64,000 nt of DNA from Lytechinus variegatus. Lineage: Eukaryota; Echinodermata; Echinoidea; Temnopleuroida; Toxopneustidae. Both the position numbers and the translations under genes were made by a program. The stretch is from contig NC_054741.1 in assembly GCF_018143015.1 (NCBI RefSeq), positions 8,566,683-8,630,682 on the forward strand, given 5' to 3'. Under the pieces are notes generated by a model. That model made no database searches and was not told the DNA's origin. It saw nothing but the letters and a program-made list of their open reading frames with translations. Shown in pieces: positions 37,201 through 45,327 of the stretch. The number at the start of each line of letters is the position of its first letter. Positions within the stretch are counted from its first letter, which is position 1.

Positions 37201-37447
37201 GGATGGTTCAAGGGATGGCCAGGTTATCCTATCCTCAAGGACTGAACGTTCATTACAGAATAGCAAGACTGTCACGTCATCAAAGATTGACCAGACTGTT
37301 GTGACTTTGAGGAATGGTCAACCCAGCTTGATGTCAAGTGAGGATGATCCACTGTCCAAAGTTAGCAGTGACCACCACCTTACAAGACCAAGTGTGCTTC
37401 CTCCACTTAACTCACAGAAAACCTCATCTTCATCATTATCAAGATGA
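21361..37447 (+). CDS. PSKH1: Protein serine kinase H1 (PSKH1), three exons, with extended C-terminus
   Basis: Exons 21361-22251, 33728-34039 and 36923-37447 join in frame (phase 0 at both junctions) to give 575 residues. Gly2 and Cys3 in MGCG fit the dual myristoylation and palmitoylation known for human PSKH1, which acts at Golgi, plasma membrane and nuclear sites. The kinase domain runs from about residue 74 ([18 protein letters not shown]) to about 336: ATP Lys103 (YAIK), alpha-C Glu near 118, H191RD193LKPEN, D215FG, and GTPEYISPE where the usual APE Ala is Ser. Exon 2 carries [17 protein letters not shown], subdomain XI ([13 protein letters not shown]) and an RS-rich stretch. Human PSKH1 has 424 residues and ends soon after the RS region; exon 3 adds 174 S/N/D-rich residues. 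The ATG is the first Met before the conserved acylation motif. Family assignment is very secure; exon 3 usage is inferred. Confidence 0.95.
22424..23523 (+). mobile_element. Minisatellite-bearing repetitive element, copy B (in PSKH1 intron 1)
   Basis: Same element as 2112-3405, same orientation, with the same 11-bp inverted ends GTCTCACCTGC and GCAGGTGAGAC and the same terminal tail. It is about 194 bp shorter because it holds one rather than two of the 192-bp units. AGGTCAAAGGTCA occurs at 22627, 22819, 22982, 23145 and 23298. It starts only 172 bp after the exon 1 donor. Confidence 0.9.
23860..24490 (+). repeat. Pyrimidine-rich low-complexity region in PSKH1 intron 1
   Basis: T/C-biased sequence giving spurious open frames. 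No conserved protein features. Confidence 0.8.
24508..25109. mobile_element. Palindromic MITE with TTAA target duplication (AGGTCAAGTCCACCCC family)
   Basis: The ends AGGTCAAGTCCACCCC and GGGGTGGACTTGTCCT are near-perfect inverted repeats flanked on both sides by TTAA (24504-24507, 25110-25113), as expected for piggyBac-type insertion. The arms extend about 250 bp each, so almost the whole 602-bp element can fold back on itself. A second copy is at 44043-44633 and a diverged one at 28736-28975. Confidence 0.9.
25784..26280. mobile_element. Palindromic MITE with TTAA target duplication (AGGGGAAGTTCACCC family)
   Basis: AGGGGAAGTTCACCCTG at the left and CAGGGTGAACTTCCCCT at the right are exact inverted ends flanked by TTAA (25780-25783 and 26281-26284). 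Long imperfect arms follow, each including a TGACGTCA-like core. No coding capacity. Confidence 0.9.
27401..27670. repeat. Diverged relative of the foldback MITE family
   Basis: Phrases such as attttcatcaaaatcggaca and gatgatgtcacatactcact resemble the arms of the 24508 element, but no intact ends are seen. A similar diverged stretch lies at 61090-61310. Confidence 0.4.
27690..27945. repeat. Dispersed repeat, paired with 56966-57210
   Basis: Shares ttaacttatctttgt, gataattctg, tgtgggacag..attaatattg and ttctttccagag-type phrases in the same order with a segment inside the CNEP1R1 3' region. Unclassified interspersed repeat. Confidence 0.65.
27960..28412. mobile_element. Possible MITE with AAGTCTGCGCA ends
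   Basis: aagtctgcgca near the left end and tgcgcagactt near the right end are inverted. Internal copies of ctgcgca occur on both strands. Termini are not precisely defined. Confidence 0.45.
28736..28975. mobile_element. Diverged half copy of the AGGWCAAGTCCACCCC MITE family
   Basis: Follows the order of the 24508-25109 left arm (gtccattccaataaaaagtt ... tttcatcaaaact ... aaagaaagttgtgaca) with many substitutions; the right arm is missing. Confidence 0.6.
28985..29236 (-). mobile_element. tRNA-derived SINE
   Basis: Read on the minus strand, the 5' head has a tRNA-like A-box region (ggtctattggttaag) and a perfect B box GGTTCGATTCC (complement of 29179-29189), followed by a tRNA-unrelated body and an AT-rich tail. 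The spacing and orientation fit a SINE transcribed by RNA polymerase III. Confidence 0.75.
29389..29681. mobile_element. Palindromic MITE (GGCCTGTATTCTGAAGT ends)
   Basis: The left GGCCTGTATTCTGAA...AGGTTTAA is mirrored by the right TTAAACCT...TTCAGAATATTGGCC. TAT flanks both ends, a possible 3-bp target duplication. An isolated end of the same type occurs near 39493-39512. Confidence 0.8.
29960..30420. repeat. Region with repeated tactggtcc motifs
   Basis: tactggtcc recurs at least four times, and one pair forms the hairpin TTTACTGGTC-atgtcg-GACCAGTAAA. It is probably a decayed transposon; ends are undefined. Confidence 0.45.
31873..32033. mobile_element. Short palindromic MITE
   Basis: ccaggaacttgtttcat and atgaaaatgggcctcagg are imperfect inverted ends, with aagttgttat/ataactt arms internal. 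About 160 bp. Confidence 0.6.
33728..34039 (+). CDS. PSKH1: PSKH1 exon 2 (kinase C-lobe end and RS-rich tail)
   Basis: 104 codons from acceptor tcttttgtag to donor gtgggt. It encodes [37 protein letters not shown], then [12 protein letters not shown] and an Arg/Ser-rich run. If the donor is skipped, eight more codons (VGPVCIFS) and a stop at 34064-34066 would give a 409-residue form close to the human length. Confidence 0.95.
34099..34530. mobile_element. MITE with about 20-bp imperfect inverted ends (PSKH1 intron 2)
   Basis: The left ggttttaaaccgcctcga and the right tttgaggtggtctgaaacc are inverted relatives. It begins about 60 bp after the PSKH1 exon 2 donor. Confidence 0.6.
34545..34830. 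mobile_element. Diverged copy of the 6455-6890 MITE family
   Basis: Shares in order ccgttctgattatt..ctggtttcc, ctcagtggagt, acgaaatgtgaaatt, ggcatct..cacacggc and gaagatcgctt with the element in the WDR89 intron. Confidence 0.6.
35125..35720. repeat. Palindromic minisatellite of TTCGGAAGGTTCGTTAATCC-type units
   Basis: About 600 bp of direct and inverted copies of gaaggttcgttaatccgaaaac. Two copies of a 108-bp block (35383-35490 and 35498-35605) differ at one position. Within each block gttcgttagtccgaaaac faces its inverse around gttaatcattacg, so each can form a long hairpin. It lies in PSKH1 intron 2. Confidence 0.9.
36242..36626. mobile_element. MITE with TAATACC ends
   Basis: The left TAATACCGCTTTCAGTAACT faces the right AGTTACTGAAAGGGGTATTA. 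The interior is GC-richer than the surroundings, with a second CTTTCAGTAACT near the left end. Located in PSKH1 intron 2, about 300 bp before exon 3. Confidence 0.8.
36790..36901 (+). mobile_element. 5' end remnant of the minisatellite element
   Basis: The sequence tttttgtcttgcctgc...ccacttttcccatggtggcg...gttaagttc...caagtttt parallels the first 110 bp of copies A and B with many substitutions. It ends about 20 bp before the PSKH1 exon 3 acceptor. Confidence 0.7.
36923..37447 (+). CDS. PSKH1: PSKH1 exon 3 (S/N/D-rich C-terminal extension)
   Basis: Acceptor tttgactttcag; 174 codons and TGA, in phase with exon 2. The product is dominated by degenerate SSRN/KNDQ-type units (about residues 430-500 of the joined protein) and has no recognised domain. 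A long stop-free frame in phase with the upstream exon supports it. The underlying DNA is itself repetitive (tcaaggaatgac and related units). Its use in mRNA is not proven. Confidence 0.75.
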   Translation, partial: ETKTSDVKSGRTSSLPDKTTKALSLQPLPDISHHPTTSRDDPSSSRNNLPPLKNDQSSSRNGLSKEDQSLSRNDQSSRNDKTVLSSKNDHGSRDGSRDGQVILSSRTERSLQNSKTVTSSKIDQTVVTLRNGQPSLMSSEDDPLSKVSSDHHLTRPSVLPPLNSQKTSSSSLSR

Positions 37448-38614
37448 ACCCTTATGGCATAAAACTTGACTCATTATATGAACCTGATGATCTACCAGAC
37501 AGGCAAGTCATATGTGTTTATCTCGGTTTGCTCCGCAGACAATTGCTCCGCTCTAAATTCCACACACTAATCGATTGACCAACTTCAACCCAAACACAAT
37601 ACCATACCCTCAACCTAATATAACACCCTGTTGCAACCCTAACCCTACATCTTATATTAAATTAAGCCCGGAGCTATTGTCACTGGAGCAACTGTCATGT
37701 CACCGTTAATCTCATCCGAAGGGCAAGCAAGATGAACATGTACTTCTGATCCAGACTGCCTGTGATCCAGTTCAAAAGAAGAGGCAATCATGTATTAAAG
37801 AAATACAATCAAGCACTTTATCCCCATTAGATATGATTGGCCACTTGACATATGCCCATTTGGTCTTATGTCTTATGCCCATCTGGTTTAATCTCACTTT
37901 GCCTTGTGCCCATCGTTTGGTCTAATCATACTTTGTCTAATTCCCATTTAGTCTTAGAACTCTATCTTACAACAACTGGTTTGTCTAGTAACTATTCAAT
38001 GCAATCACGCAATTCAGTAGTCAACGGGTAAGATTGAGAAGAAGATGATGTTGCCTTGACATCATCTTGCCCCTCCCTCCCATCAAACTCCTGGCGCCAC
38101 CTCAGATCTGATATAATTGCAAGTTAGTAACCATTCAATTACTTTCAAGTTGATCATTTTCCAAGTACCAAAATGGTTAAAAACCAGTCTTTTAGTCTGA
38201 TTAGTAAAAAAAATGGTAGGATTGAAATTGGACCAAAGATGTTATGGGAAATTATCATATAAGGTGAAGTACATTAGCAATTGGATCAATTAATTTCTAA
38301 ATGAATTGACAATCATAGATTTCAATCCCATCATCAGTGATTAAGTTTATGTTGCTGGACCCTGATCTCTAAACATCCAAAGGATCAACTCTAGGTCCAG
38401 TAGCACTGAACTAACAGTGACAACTTTGTCATCAATAGTAGCTTCCATGGTAACAGGGCAAAACAGCCAATAAAAATAAATATATGTAGGTTTCTGTGAT
38501 AGTTACTTGTGAATATCAAAGTTAATGTAATCCTGTATTTCAGACAATTAGGGTCCAGATCTTTCATTTCATTTTAAGCTCTCTAAGAAATGTACAAGCA
38601 TGGACAGATTGAAC

Positions 38615-38679
38615 ATCACCATCATCATCTTCTTCATCATCATCATCATCATCATCATCACCACCATCACCACTGCCAT
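38615..38679 (+). repeat. (CAT)n microsatellite
   Basis: Near-perfect CAT triplets with a few CAC variants. Confidence 0.9.
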
Positions 38680-38868
38680 CATATAAGTTTATGTTCCACC
38701 CTATTTCACTCGAATTAAGTTAGTTGGATATTTCATATCTGTGTTACAATTATCCTCTGTACTATCACATGGTCCTTTTGAGGAGATGATACCAAAGGAC
38801 ATGAAAATGGAATTTATATTTATAGAATAATTATATTATTTTAGCTGAATGTTTATATTTCTGCAACA

Positions 38869-38874
38869 AATAAA
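38869..38874 (+). promoter_or_regulatory. Candidate poly(A) signal of PSKH1
   Basis: AATAAA about 1.4 kb after the stop codon, followed by GT-rich sequence (ctgttagtttagtggg). Confidence 0.4.
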
Positions 38875-38999
38875 TACTATACTGTTAGTTTAGTGGGCTT
38901 TTTAAAAAATCAATCCTTTAATTTTGATGTTAAAATAGACATCAGACTCTAGATTAAACTTTCACCTTTGATAATGAACTCATATATGAAATAAACAAT

Positions 39000-41900
39000 A
39001 AATTGATCATAGCTATTAAGCAGATAATATACATGTCTCCTCGTATAATCCACTTTGTTTATTCTTGACAATCGATAGAATTCCTTTGATTTATATGTGG
39101 ATTTGTTTGTGTATGTTGTGGCTGTAGTTTACATGTAATGTACAAAATAATAGAACTGTTGTGAGGTTTAATGCAGGTACCGGTAGCATCCTCAGATTCA
39201 ATGTAGTCATAACTCGGTTTTAATTTGAATTCTTATATAAAGTTATGGTTTATCTATGTAAAGCCAATTCTGACAGGTATCTCTAACAGTACAATTTCAA
39301 TTTGTCCACACATAAATTTGAAAATTCAATCATTCATAACTGGTTGAGATGATTAGTGAAAAAGTTCTTGTCATCATTAATACATGAGGAAACAAGCCAA
39401 GGAAAGATAGGACACATAATATATAATGTAAATGCTAATTTGAAATTGTTTCCTTCCCCAAATTTTAACATGGAGTTGGCATAAGTTAAACGGACTTCAG
39501 AATATGGGCCAATTGATGTAATTATATAGAATGACTATTTAATGAGTTAAACTTTCAAAATCTAGAACAAACTAGTCCAGTAACCGAAGATGAAATGTAC
39601 CATAGCTTGAATATATTGAAGTGATGTTATTTTCATGGATATTGCATTGTGAGTTTTCCATGAAAAATGCAGTTTTCTGATAAATATAGACATGCTTGTT
39701 ATCTAGTGCCAGTTGATCTACCACATTCAAGACATTTTACCTTTCTTCTAAAATTATCCCAATGGTCCCAAAAGATTTACATTGGGCAAACTTACCCGTG
39801 TTCAAGCTTATACCATGCGCACTCATTACAATAAATAATACACATGATAAAAGTGGATTTATGATTATATGTCAAATATAAATAAGGTTGAGTTTCCAAA
39901 CTTGCACATGCTCACAGCAAAACATGAGAATGAGTTTTAAAAGGTTTTAAGAAATGAAATCCGTAAAAGCCTCATCATGTCCATTAATATTAGAGTTATT
40001 TCAAATTTTAGGGGTAATGGATATCGGCTATTTACTTTTACTTACTTAACTTTTACCCTACAATGCCTGTAGTACTATATACCTATCCATTGGCCCAAGG
40101 GAACAAACTGTATGCTCCACACTATCAGTTTCAATCAGTTGCATGTGGCAAGACAGAAAATCCATTACTCAAAGTCATACACAAAACCAATATCCTTCCA
40201 GTGATCATTTGATAATATATACATGTATGTCAGAAAAAGCATCTAGAATTTTCTCGGGGGGGGGGGGGGGTTGGAGGGGGGGGGGCATATATAGCTCAGA
40301 CTTCTGTGATGCATGTATATGTTTACAAGTAAAATTAAATTACAATTAACAAAAAAAATCAAACAATCAATATAAAATTATTCTCATGATTTTCCAGGCC
40401 TGAAGCAAACTTGTGTTTTAATGGGCACAAATGATATGCTGTATACAACTTATAAGTCATGCTCCACATTTGCAGATCATGGCACTGTGGCACTTATTTG
40501 GGTTAATACATGTGTCTGAGTGTGCATACAAGGAATAAAATACCAACTCCTACCCTATACTACAGAATAGAATGGAATAAGGGGGGGGGGGAGGGTAGAG
40601 TTATGGAAACCCATGATCAGCTAACTGTTATAGGGTTAATTTTTTTGGTCAAACTTAGCTTTATTGCATTTTTGTAAAATTACATTGCAGAAATACATCG
40701 AGAAAGAAAATAATATGTTTATACTTCATACATGTATCTCAATGTATAATCTAATTGAAATAAATGTCATATCATGATGGTGGAATTGTGTTTAAAGTAG
40801 ATTGTCTCTTGATACAATATCATATTTAATTTAGTGGAAGTAATGGAAACATTATGTGAATGGAAATGTGCCAATTTTCTTTTCTTGTTCAAAATGTAGA
40901 AAAGATAAGCTTGTATGTTTGTGTGTGTGTATATAATACTACATGTACTTTTCTCTATGTTTGATATGTTATCTATTTGTATTGTAAAATCTGTAAATTT
41001 ATGGAGTGTTTTCTGCACAGTGGTGCCACTATGCAGGTAATTGTAGATTTTTTTTAAATCATATTTTTGGATGGAATACAGATGTTTATTAGTATTTTGA
41101 AACCGCACTCATTGGTGGAATGTAGTTTTTGTTTTGGGTGGATTAGCTGAAGTAGGGTCCAAATTTTGCCCTACTCACAGGTTAAAGTTTTCCATTTGAA
41201 GAATGTAGGCCTACATGTAGGAGACATGCCCCCCCCCCCATTAAAGGTTTGAATGTTGTTAAGGAGCGTATGGGAGAAGGCTGTCCCCCCCCCCCTTCGA
41301 TGGACCAAATATCTCATGAAATGCACACCTGTGCATACCCTTTTAATCAAGTTATTTGAATAGAGTTAAGGTAAACAAGCAATACAACAAAAACAAGCAT
41401 TATTTTCTGAAATTGTACTTGTTAGTCCCCTGCATGGTCTTCTGAGTGGACATATGGTTTGTCTCTTCAGTCTATATAATTTATATACTAATGCATACAA
41501 TATTTATTATGTACAAAAATTTAATGCTACCAACAATCTGCATTTTTTTTGTTAATTAATAGAAACAGTTCCAAAGTGTGCTTACACATATTTTTATCAG
41601 AAACCAATTTGTCAGGTTAATTATAATTATGTTTTTATGCCAATTAGTCAATTAAGAGTCACAGTAATAAAAAAAATGCTTTATGTTCAGTGTTACATGT
41701 CAATAGTCTTATCCCAAGAAAAAAAGTATTTTACAATATTTTGCTTGTGAATACTATAGCTGTAGCAGTTTGGTCTAGAATAATGATCACAATCATGTGT
41801 GCTGAATAGTATATGATCCTACAGAAGAGTGACATGTAGATAAAACATTTATTGCCAAAGAGCTGATGAGAGAATATCATGTGATAAAATCGTCTTGACT

Positions 41901-42170
41901 GTTTAATTCGCAGGCATTGTGTATAGATTTACCTATTAATCAGTATTACAATGATGAGAATATTATGTATCAATGTTCATAAAGAATGATTTATCTTGTT
42001 TATACTATATTATGTAATTGATAGAGATTGAGTTCCAAACACGGAACATGCATATTATAATTCAATAAACATACAAAGGTTAATATGTACATGAATGTGC
42101 AAGTTTCTGAATTTGTATTTGAATTATGAAATTGGAGTATGACGTGAGAAGGTGTGATGCATTTATGTTT
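39000..42170. other. Intergenic AT-rich DNA
   Basis: No gene recognised on either strand. Contains poly-G or poly-C runs near 40256-40286, 40580-40590, 41230 and 41286, and many TACATGTA palindromes. Confidence 0.6.
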
Positions 42171-42174
42171 AAAC

Positions 42175-42620
42175 AGAGAAACAAGAAAAAGAATAAGAAG
42201 GAAAAGAAGGAGTATATAGGAGGAGAAAATGAAGGAGTATAGGAGAGGAGAAGAAGAGGATGAGAAGAGTAGAAAATGAGGAGGAAAAGAAGAGTAGAAA
42301 AGGAGGAGGAAAAGAAGAGTAGAAAAGGAGGAGGAAAAGAAGAAGTAGAGGAGGAAATGAAGAGGAGGAGAAGAGTAGGAGGAGGATATGAAGAAGTGGA
42401 GGAGGAGGAGATGAAGAAGTGGAGGAGGAGGAGATGAAGAAGAGGAGAAGGAATAGAAAGTGTGGAGACAGTAGCAGCGATTTTGTGCTTTGACTTTGAT
42501 GATAAGCAGGAATAAGGTGTGATACATTATAATCAAAATCAGTAAAAAGAAGCAGAGAAACAAGAAAAAACAAGAAGAAGGAAAAGAAAAAGACGAAGAA
42601 GGGGGAAAAAGACGAAGGAG
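42175..42620 (+). repeat. Homopurine (GA-rich) low-complexity tract
   Basis: aggaggagaagaag-type sequence for about 300 bases, interrupted near 42470-42540, then resuming. Long minus-strand S/F/L-rich frames here are artefacts. It could form H-DNA. Confidence 0.9.
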
Positions 42621-42802
42621 GGGGAAGAGAACAATGTACATGTAATATGTATCACAGCTTCTCACGTCACATTAAAGTTTCGGTGGACACTTTGCCTTTA
42701 GATGGCGCTATTCGAGTTTTGGAACAACCACTGTTCAAGCATTATAAAATCTTTATTCAAAATAGTTGTTCCAATTTATTCTAAGATTTAAAATATATTC
42801 AG

Positions 42803-43080
42803 CTGGGTCCCGTCTTACAAAGAGTTGCGATCGATCCGATTAATTGCAACTATGGACGGCCAGCAAAGTCAACATATAAAATGCATATTTGTTCATAAAA
42901 TTTTCTAGATATAAATGTATATCCATAAATTCTTTAATTTCTTGACAATTTGGTGTGTTCTTCATTGTTTACAAAGGACATTTTTGCAAATTATCTGTAA
43001 AAAAAAATATGACACGGATTGATTTCCATAGAGTTACGGTTGATTGGATCAATTGTAAGTCTGTGGAAGACGGGCCCCAG
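42803..43080. mobile_element. MITE, GGGCCCGTCTTAC family, full copy
   Basis: CTGGGTCCCGTCTTAC...gatcgatccgattaattgca at the left is mirrored by ggttgattggatcaattg...GACGGGCCCCAG at the right. Confidence 0.8.
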
Positions 43081-43816
43081 ATTATCCTAGGCGCCTGACT
43101 TAAGTCCGAGGTTCGATCACGGCTATGAAATCTATCCGCTCCAGCAAGGCATTCAATTTTTAATACTGTGTTGTTTTACCCTACTGTAAGGATAAATGAT
43201 AATGCTATACCGGTAGGCATTTATGGTAACAATTTTTTGTACACGTAAAAAACAACAACAGAGATTGCTATGTGAAGAGGAGATGTACGTGTAACGAAAG
43301 TGGATACTGGCAAGGAGGATGAGGTAGAGAAAATTAATGATTAGATGACTCAAGGAAGATTGATGGGAGAGGAGAAGGTGAAGAGGAGGCACGGGGGGGC
43401 ACTTACATTGACGAGTGGACACCATGTGCGACTCCCCCCCCCAAAAAAAAAAACACGTAAGAAGGATGTCTTTTTCAAGATAGGGTACGTTACGTACGTA
43501 ACGTATAAGGGTGTCAAAAACACACTAGAATAATGAAAAAAGGGTATTTATTTCACTAGGAAATCTACGCGTTTAGGGTGCTTTGCGAAGGTATAAAAAA
43601 GACTAGAATGTTTTATAAAGGGTGTACTTTTTGCCCAAACAGTCAACACTACGTGTTTAGAGTCCAATTTGCGCGAGGTGTGGGAGGTGGGGCCGTATTA
43701 AACACATTTTTAGGTAGCTAAGCGTGTGTATTTGAGTTTTGTCAGACGTGTATCAATCAGGTATGATTATTTACGTCTGGGACCGACCTTTAACGTCACC
43801 ATCCGAAAGACGTGAT

Positions 43817-43979
43817 CTGGGGACCGTTTCATCAACATTTTTGTCCGACAAGTTGTCAGATCTGACATCTTTCCTTGATTCTGATTGGCTTAGAGGCACT
43901 ATTACTATAGTAACTGTCGGATAAAATAGGACTTGTCGGATAAAACGTCTGACAAGTCCTTTCATGAAACGCTCCCCAG
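43817..43979. mobile_element. Short MITE with CTGGGGACCGTTTCAT ends
   Basis: CTGGGGACCGTTTCAT at the left and ATGAAACGCTCCCCAG at the right are inverted; internal ttgtccgacaagt and gacaagtcc arms are also inverted. Confidence 0.8.
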
Positions 43980-44043
43980 GGCTCGAACCTCTGCACCAAT
44001 TTGTAACTTCCCCACAGCTTGGATTACAGGCGCACGCCACTAA
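43979..44043 (-). ncRNA. 7SL (SRP) RNA-like fragment, probable pseudogene or SINE head
   Basis: On the minus strand the fragment reads AGTGGCGTGCGCCTGTAATC, then CAAGCTGTGGGGAAGTTAC, then GGTTCGAGCCC. The GTGGCG..GCCTGTARTCC-AGCT order is the hallmark of the 5' (Alu) domain of metazoan 7SL RNA. Only about 65 bases remain, bounded by two MITEs. The match is from memory of 7SL sequence and needs a covariance search. Confidence 0.55.
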
Positions 44044-44633
44044 GGACAAGTCCACCCCAACAAAATCTTGATTTGAATAAAAAGTTCAACAAGCATAACA
44101 CTGAAAATTTCATCAAAATCGGATGTAAAATAAGAAAGTTATGACAATTCAAGATTTTGCTTCATTTCACAAAAACAGTTATATGAACGAGCCAACTACA
44201 TCCAAATGAGAGATTCGATGATGTCATTCACTCACTTTTTCTTTTGTTTTTTATTGTTTGAAATATGAAATATTTTGATTTTCTCGTCATTGTCATGTGA
44301 AATGAAGTTTCATTCCTCCCTGAACACGTGGAATTCCATTATTTTAACATTTTGTGCTTCAGGCAAGGAGGTCCTAATCGTCAAATTCGTAAAAATTGAA
44401 ATATAATTCAAACAATAAAAAACAAAATAAATAGTGAGTGAGTGACATCATCAACTCTCTCATTTGGATGTAACTGGCTCGTTCATATAACTATTTTGTT
44501 AAAAATAAGCGAAACTTTGAAATGTCATAACTTTCTTATTTTACATCCGATTTTGATGAAATTTTCAGCATTGTGCTTGTCTGATTTTTCTCTGTTGGTT
44601 CAAGTCAACATTTTCCTGAGGTGGACTTGACCT
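44043..44633. mobile_element. Palindromic MITE, AGGACAAGTCCACCCC family, second copy
   Basis: Starts AGGACAAGTCCACCCC, ends GGTGGACTTGACCT with TTAA on the right. It is in opposite orientation to, and closely similar to, 24508-25109. The left flank reads ACTA rather than TTAA, so the target duplication has decayed or the left junction is rearranged. Confidence 0.85.
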
Positions 44634-45179
44634 TTAAGCAAAAACCGACGGTCCGTGACATATAACAATAAAAACATCGCTGTACTAGTTTAGGGGTTCA
44701 ATTCAGAGAGTACATGCCAAGGGTATCGTTTTGTTTCCAATAGGGTAGGGTTTCACACGCCAATTATACTTCAAGTTGTTCAGGGTGCATTTTCAGAGTA
44801 TGGAAAATACTTGTTTAGGGAGCTTTTGGAGTAGCGCATTGTATCCACTCGTCAATGGAAGTGCCCCCCCCCCCCGGAAAGGGGGTTTATCCATATGGAC
44901 CTATAGTACTAGTCCATGGTTTATCCAGACCATAGATCAAGGAGCAATTTGTGGTCTGAAAGAACTGAGATTTCTTATAAAAATAACACCTTAGAAAACA
45001 ACTTGTGTTCTGTTACAAATTACAGTTCTGTTACAACTTACAATTATGTGTGTACATGTATTTTCGTGTTCTGAAGTCTATTTTAACGTAGGCCATGGTA
45101 GCTAACTGTCTATATTTTGGGATGCCAAAAATGTCAAAAGTTTTGTTTTATTGCAAATATCACAAAAGTTTTCTTTTTG

Positions 45180-45309
45180 GTGGATATGGAGTTCGTACGT
45201 ATGGCATAGGGGTATTCCGTATTCGGTACTTGGAGCTGAGGTTGTTCTGACAATCGCGCGATCGAGAGTGAGAATATCTTGGCGGCAATTTTGCAAATGA
45301 AAATCAATA
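45180..45309 (+). promoter_or_regulatory. Presumed promoter and 5' UTR of the chromodomain-TM gene
   Basis: A GC- and CpG-richer patch (gacaatcgcgcgatcgagag, cttggcggcaa) directly precedes the ATG at 45310. No TATA box is evident. Placement is by position only. Confidence 0.4.
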
Positions 45310-45327
45310 ATGGGAGACGTTTTTGAG
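45310..45327 (+). CDS. Chromodomain-TM gene, exon 1 (MGDVFE)
   Basis: Six codons, then donor gtaagt. The residues VFE are the conserved first strand of a chromodomain and supply the first aromatic cage residue (Phe5), completing the domain exactly when joined to the exon at 47459. The ATG context is aataATGG. Confidence 0.75.

Larger units (their letters stand above)
37448..38900 (+). other. PSKH1 3' untranslated region
   Basis: Downstream of the TGA at 37447; noncoding, with a (CAT)n run at about 38615-38679. The first good AATAAA after the stop is at 38869-38874; another follows near 38990. Confidence 0.5.
43393..44875. mobile_element. Composite transposon with nested insertions
   Basis: The left GGGGGGGCACTTACATTGAC...gagtgga is mirrored by the right tccactc...GTCAATGGAAGTGCCCCCCC, giving about 26-bp inverted ends. 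Three further elements (43817-43979, 43979-44043, 44043-44633) sit inside, so the original element was roughly 650 bp. No transposase frame was seen. Confidence 0.75.

Noticed and set aside
42000..42665. 221-codon minus-strand open frame
   Set aside because: Complement of a GA-rich tract; composition S/F/L/P only.
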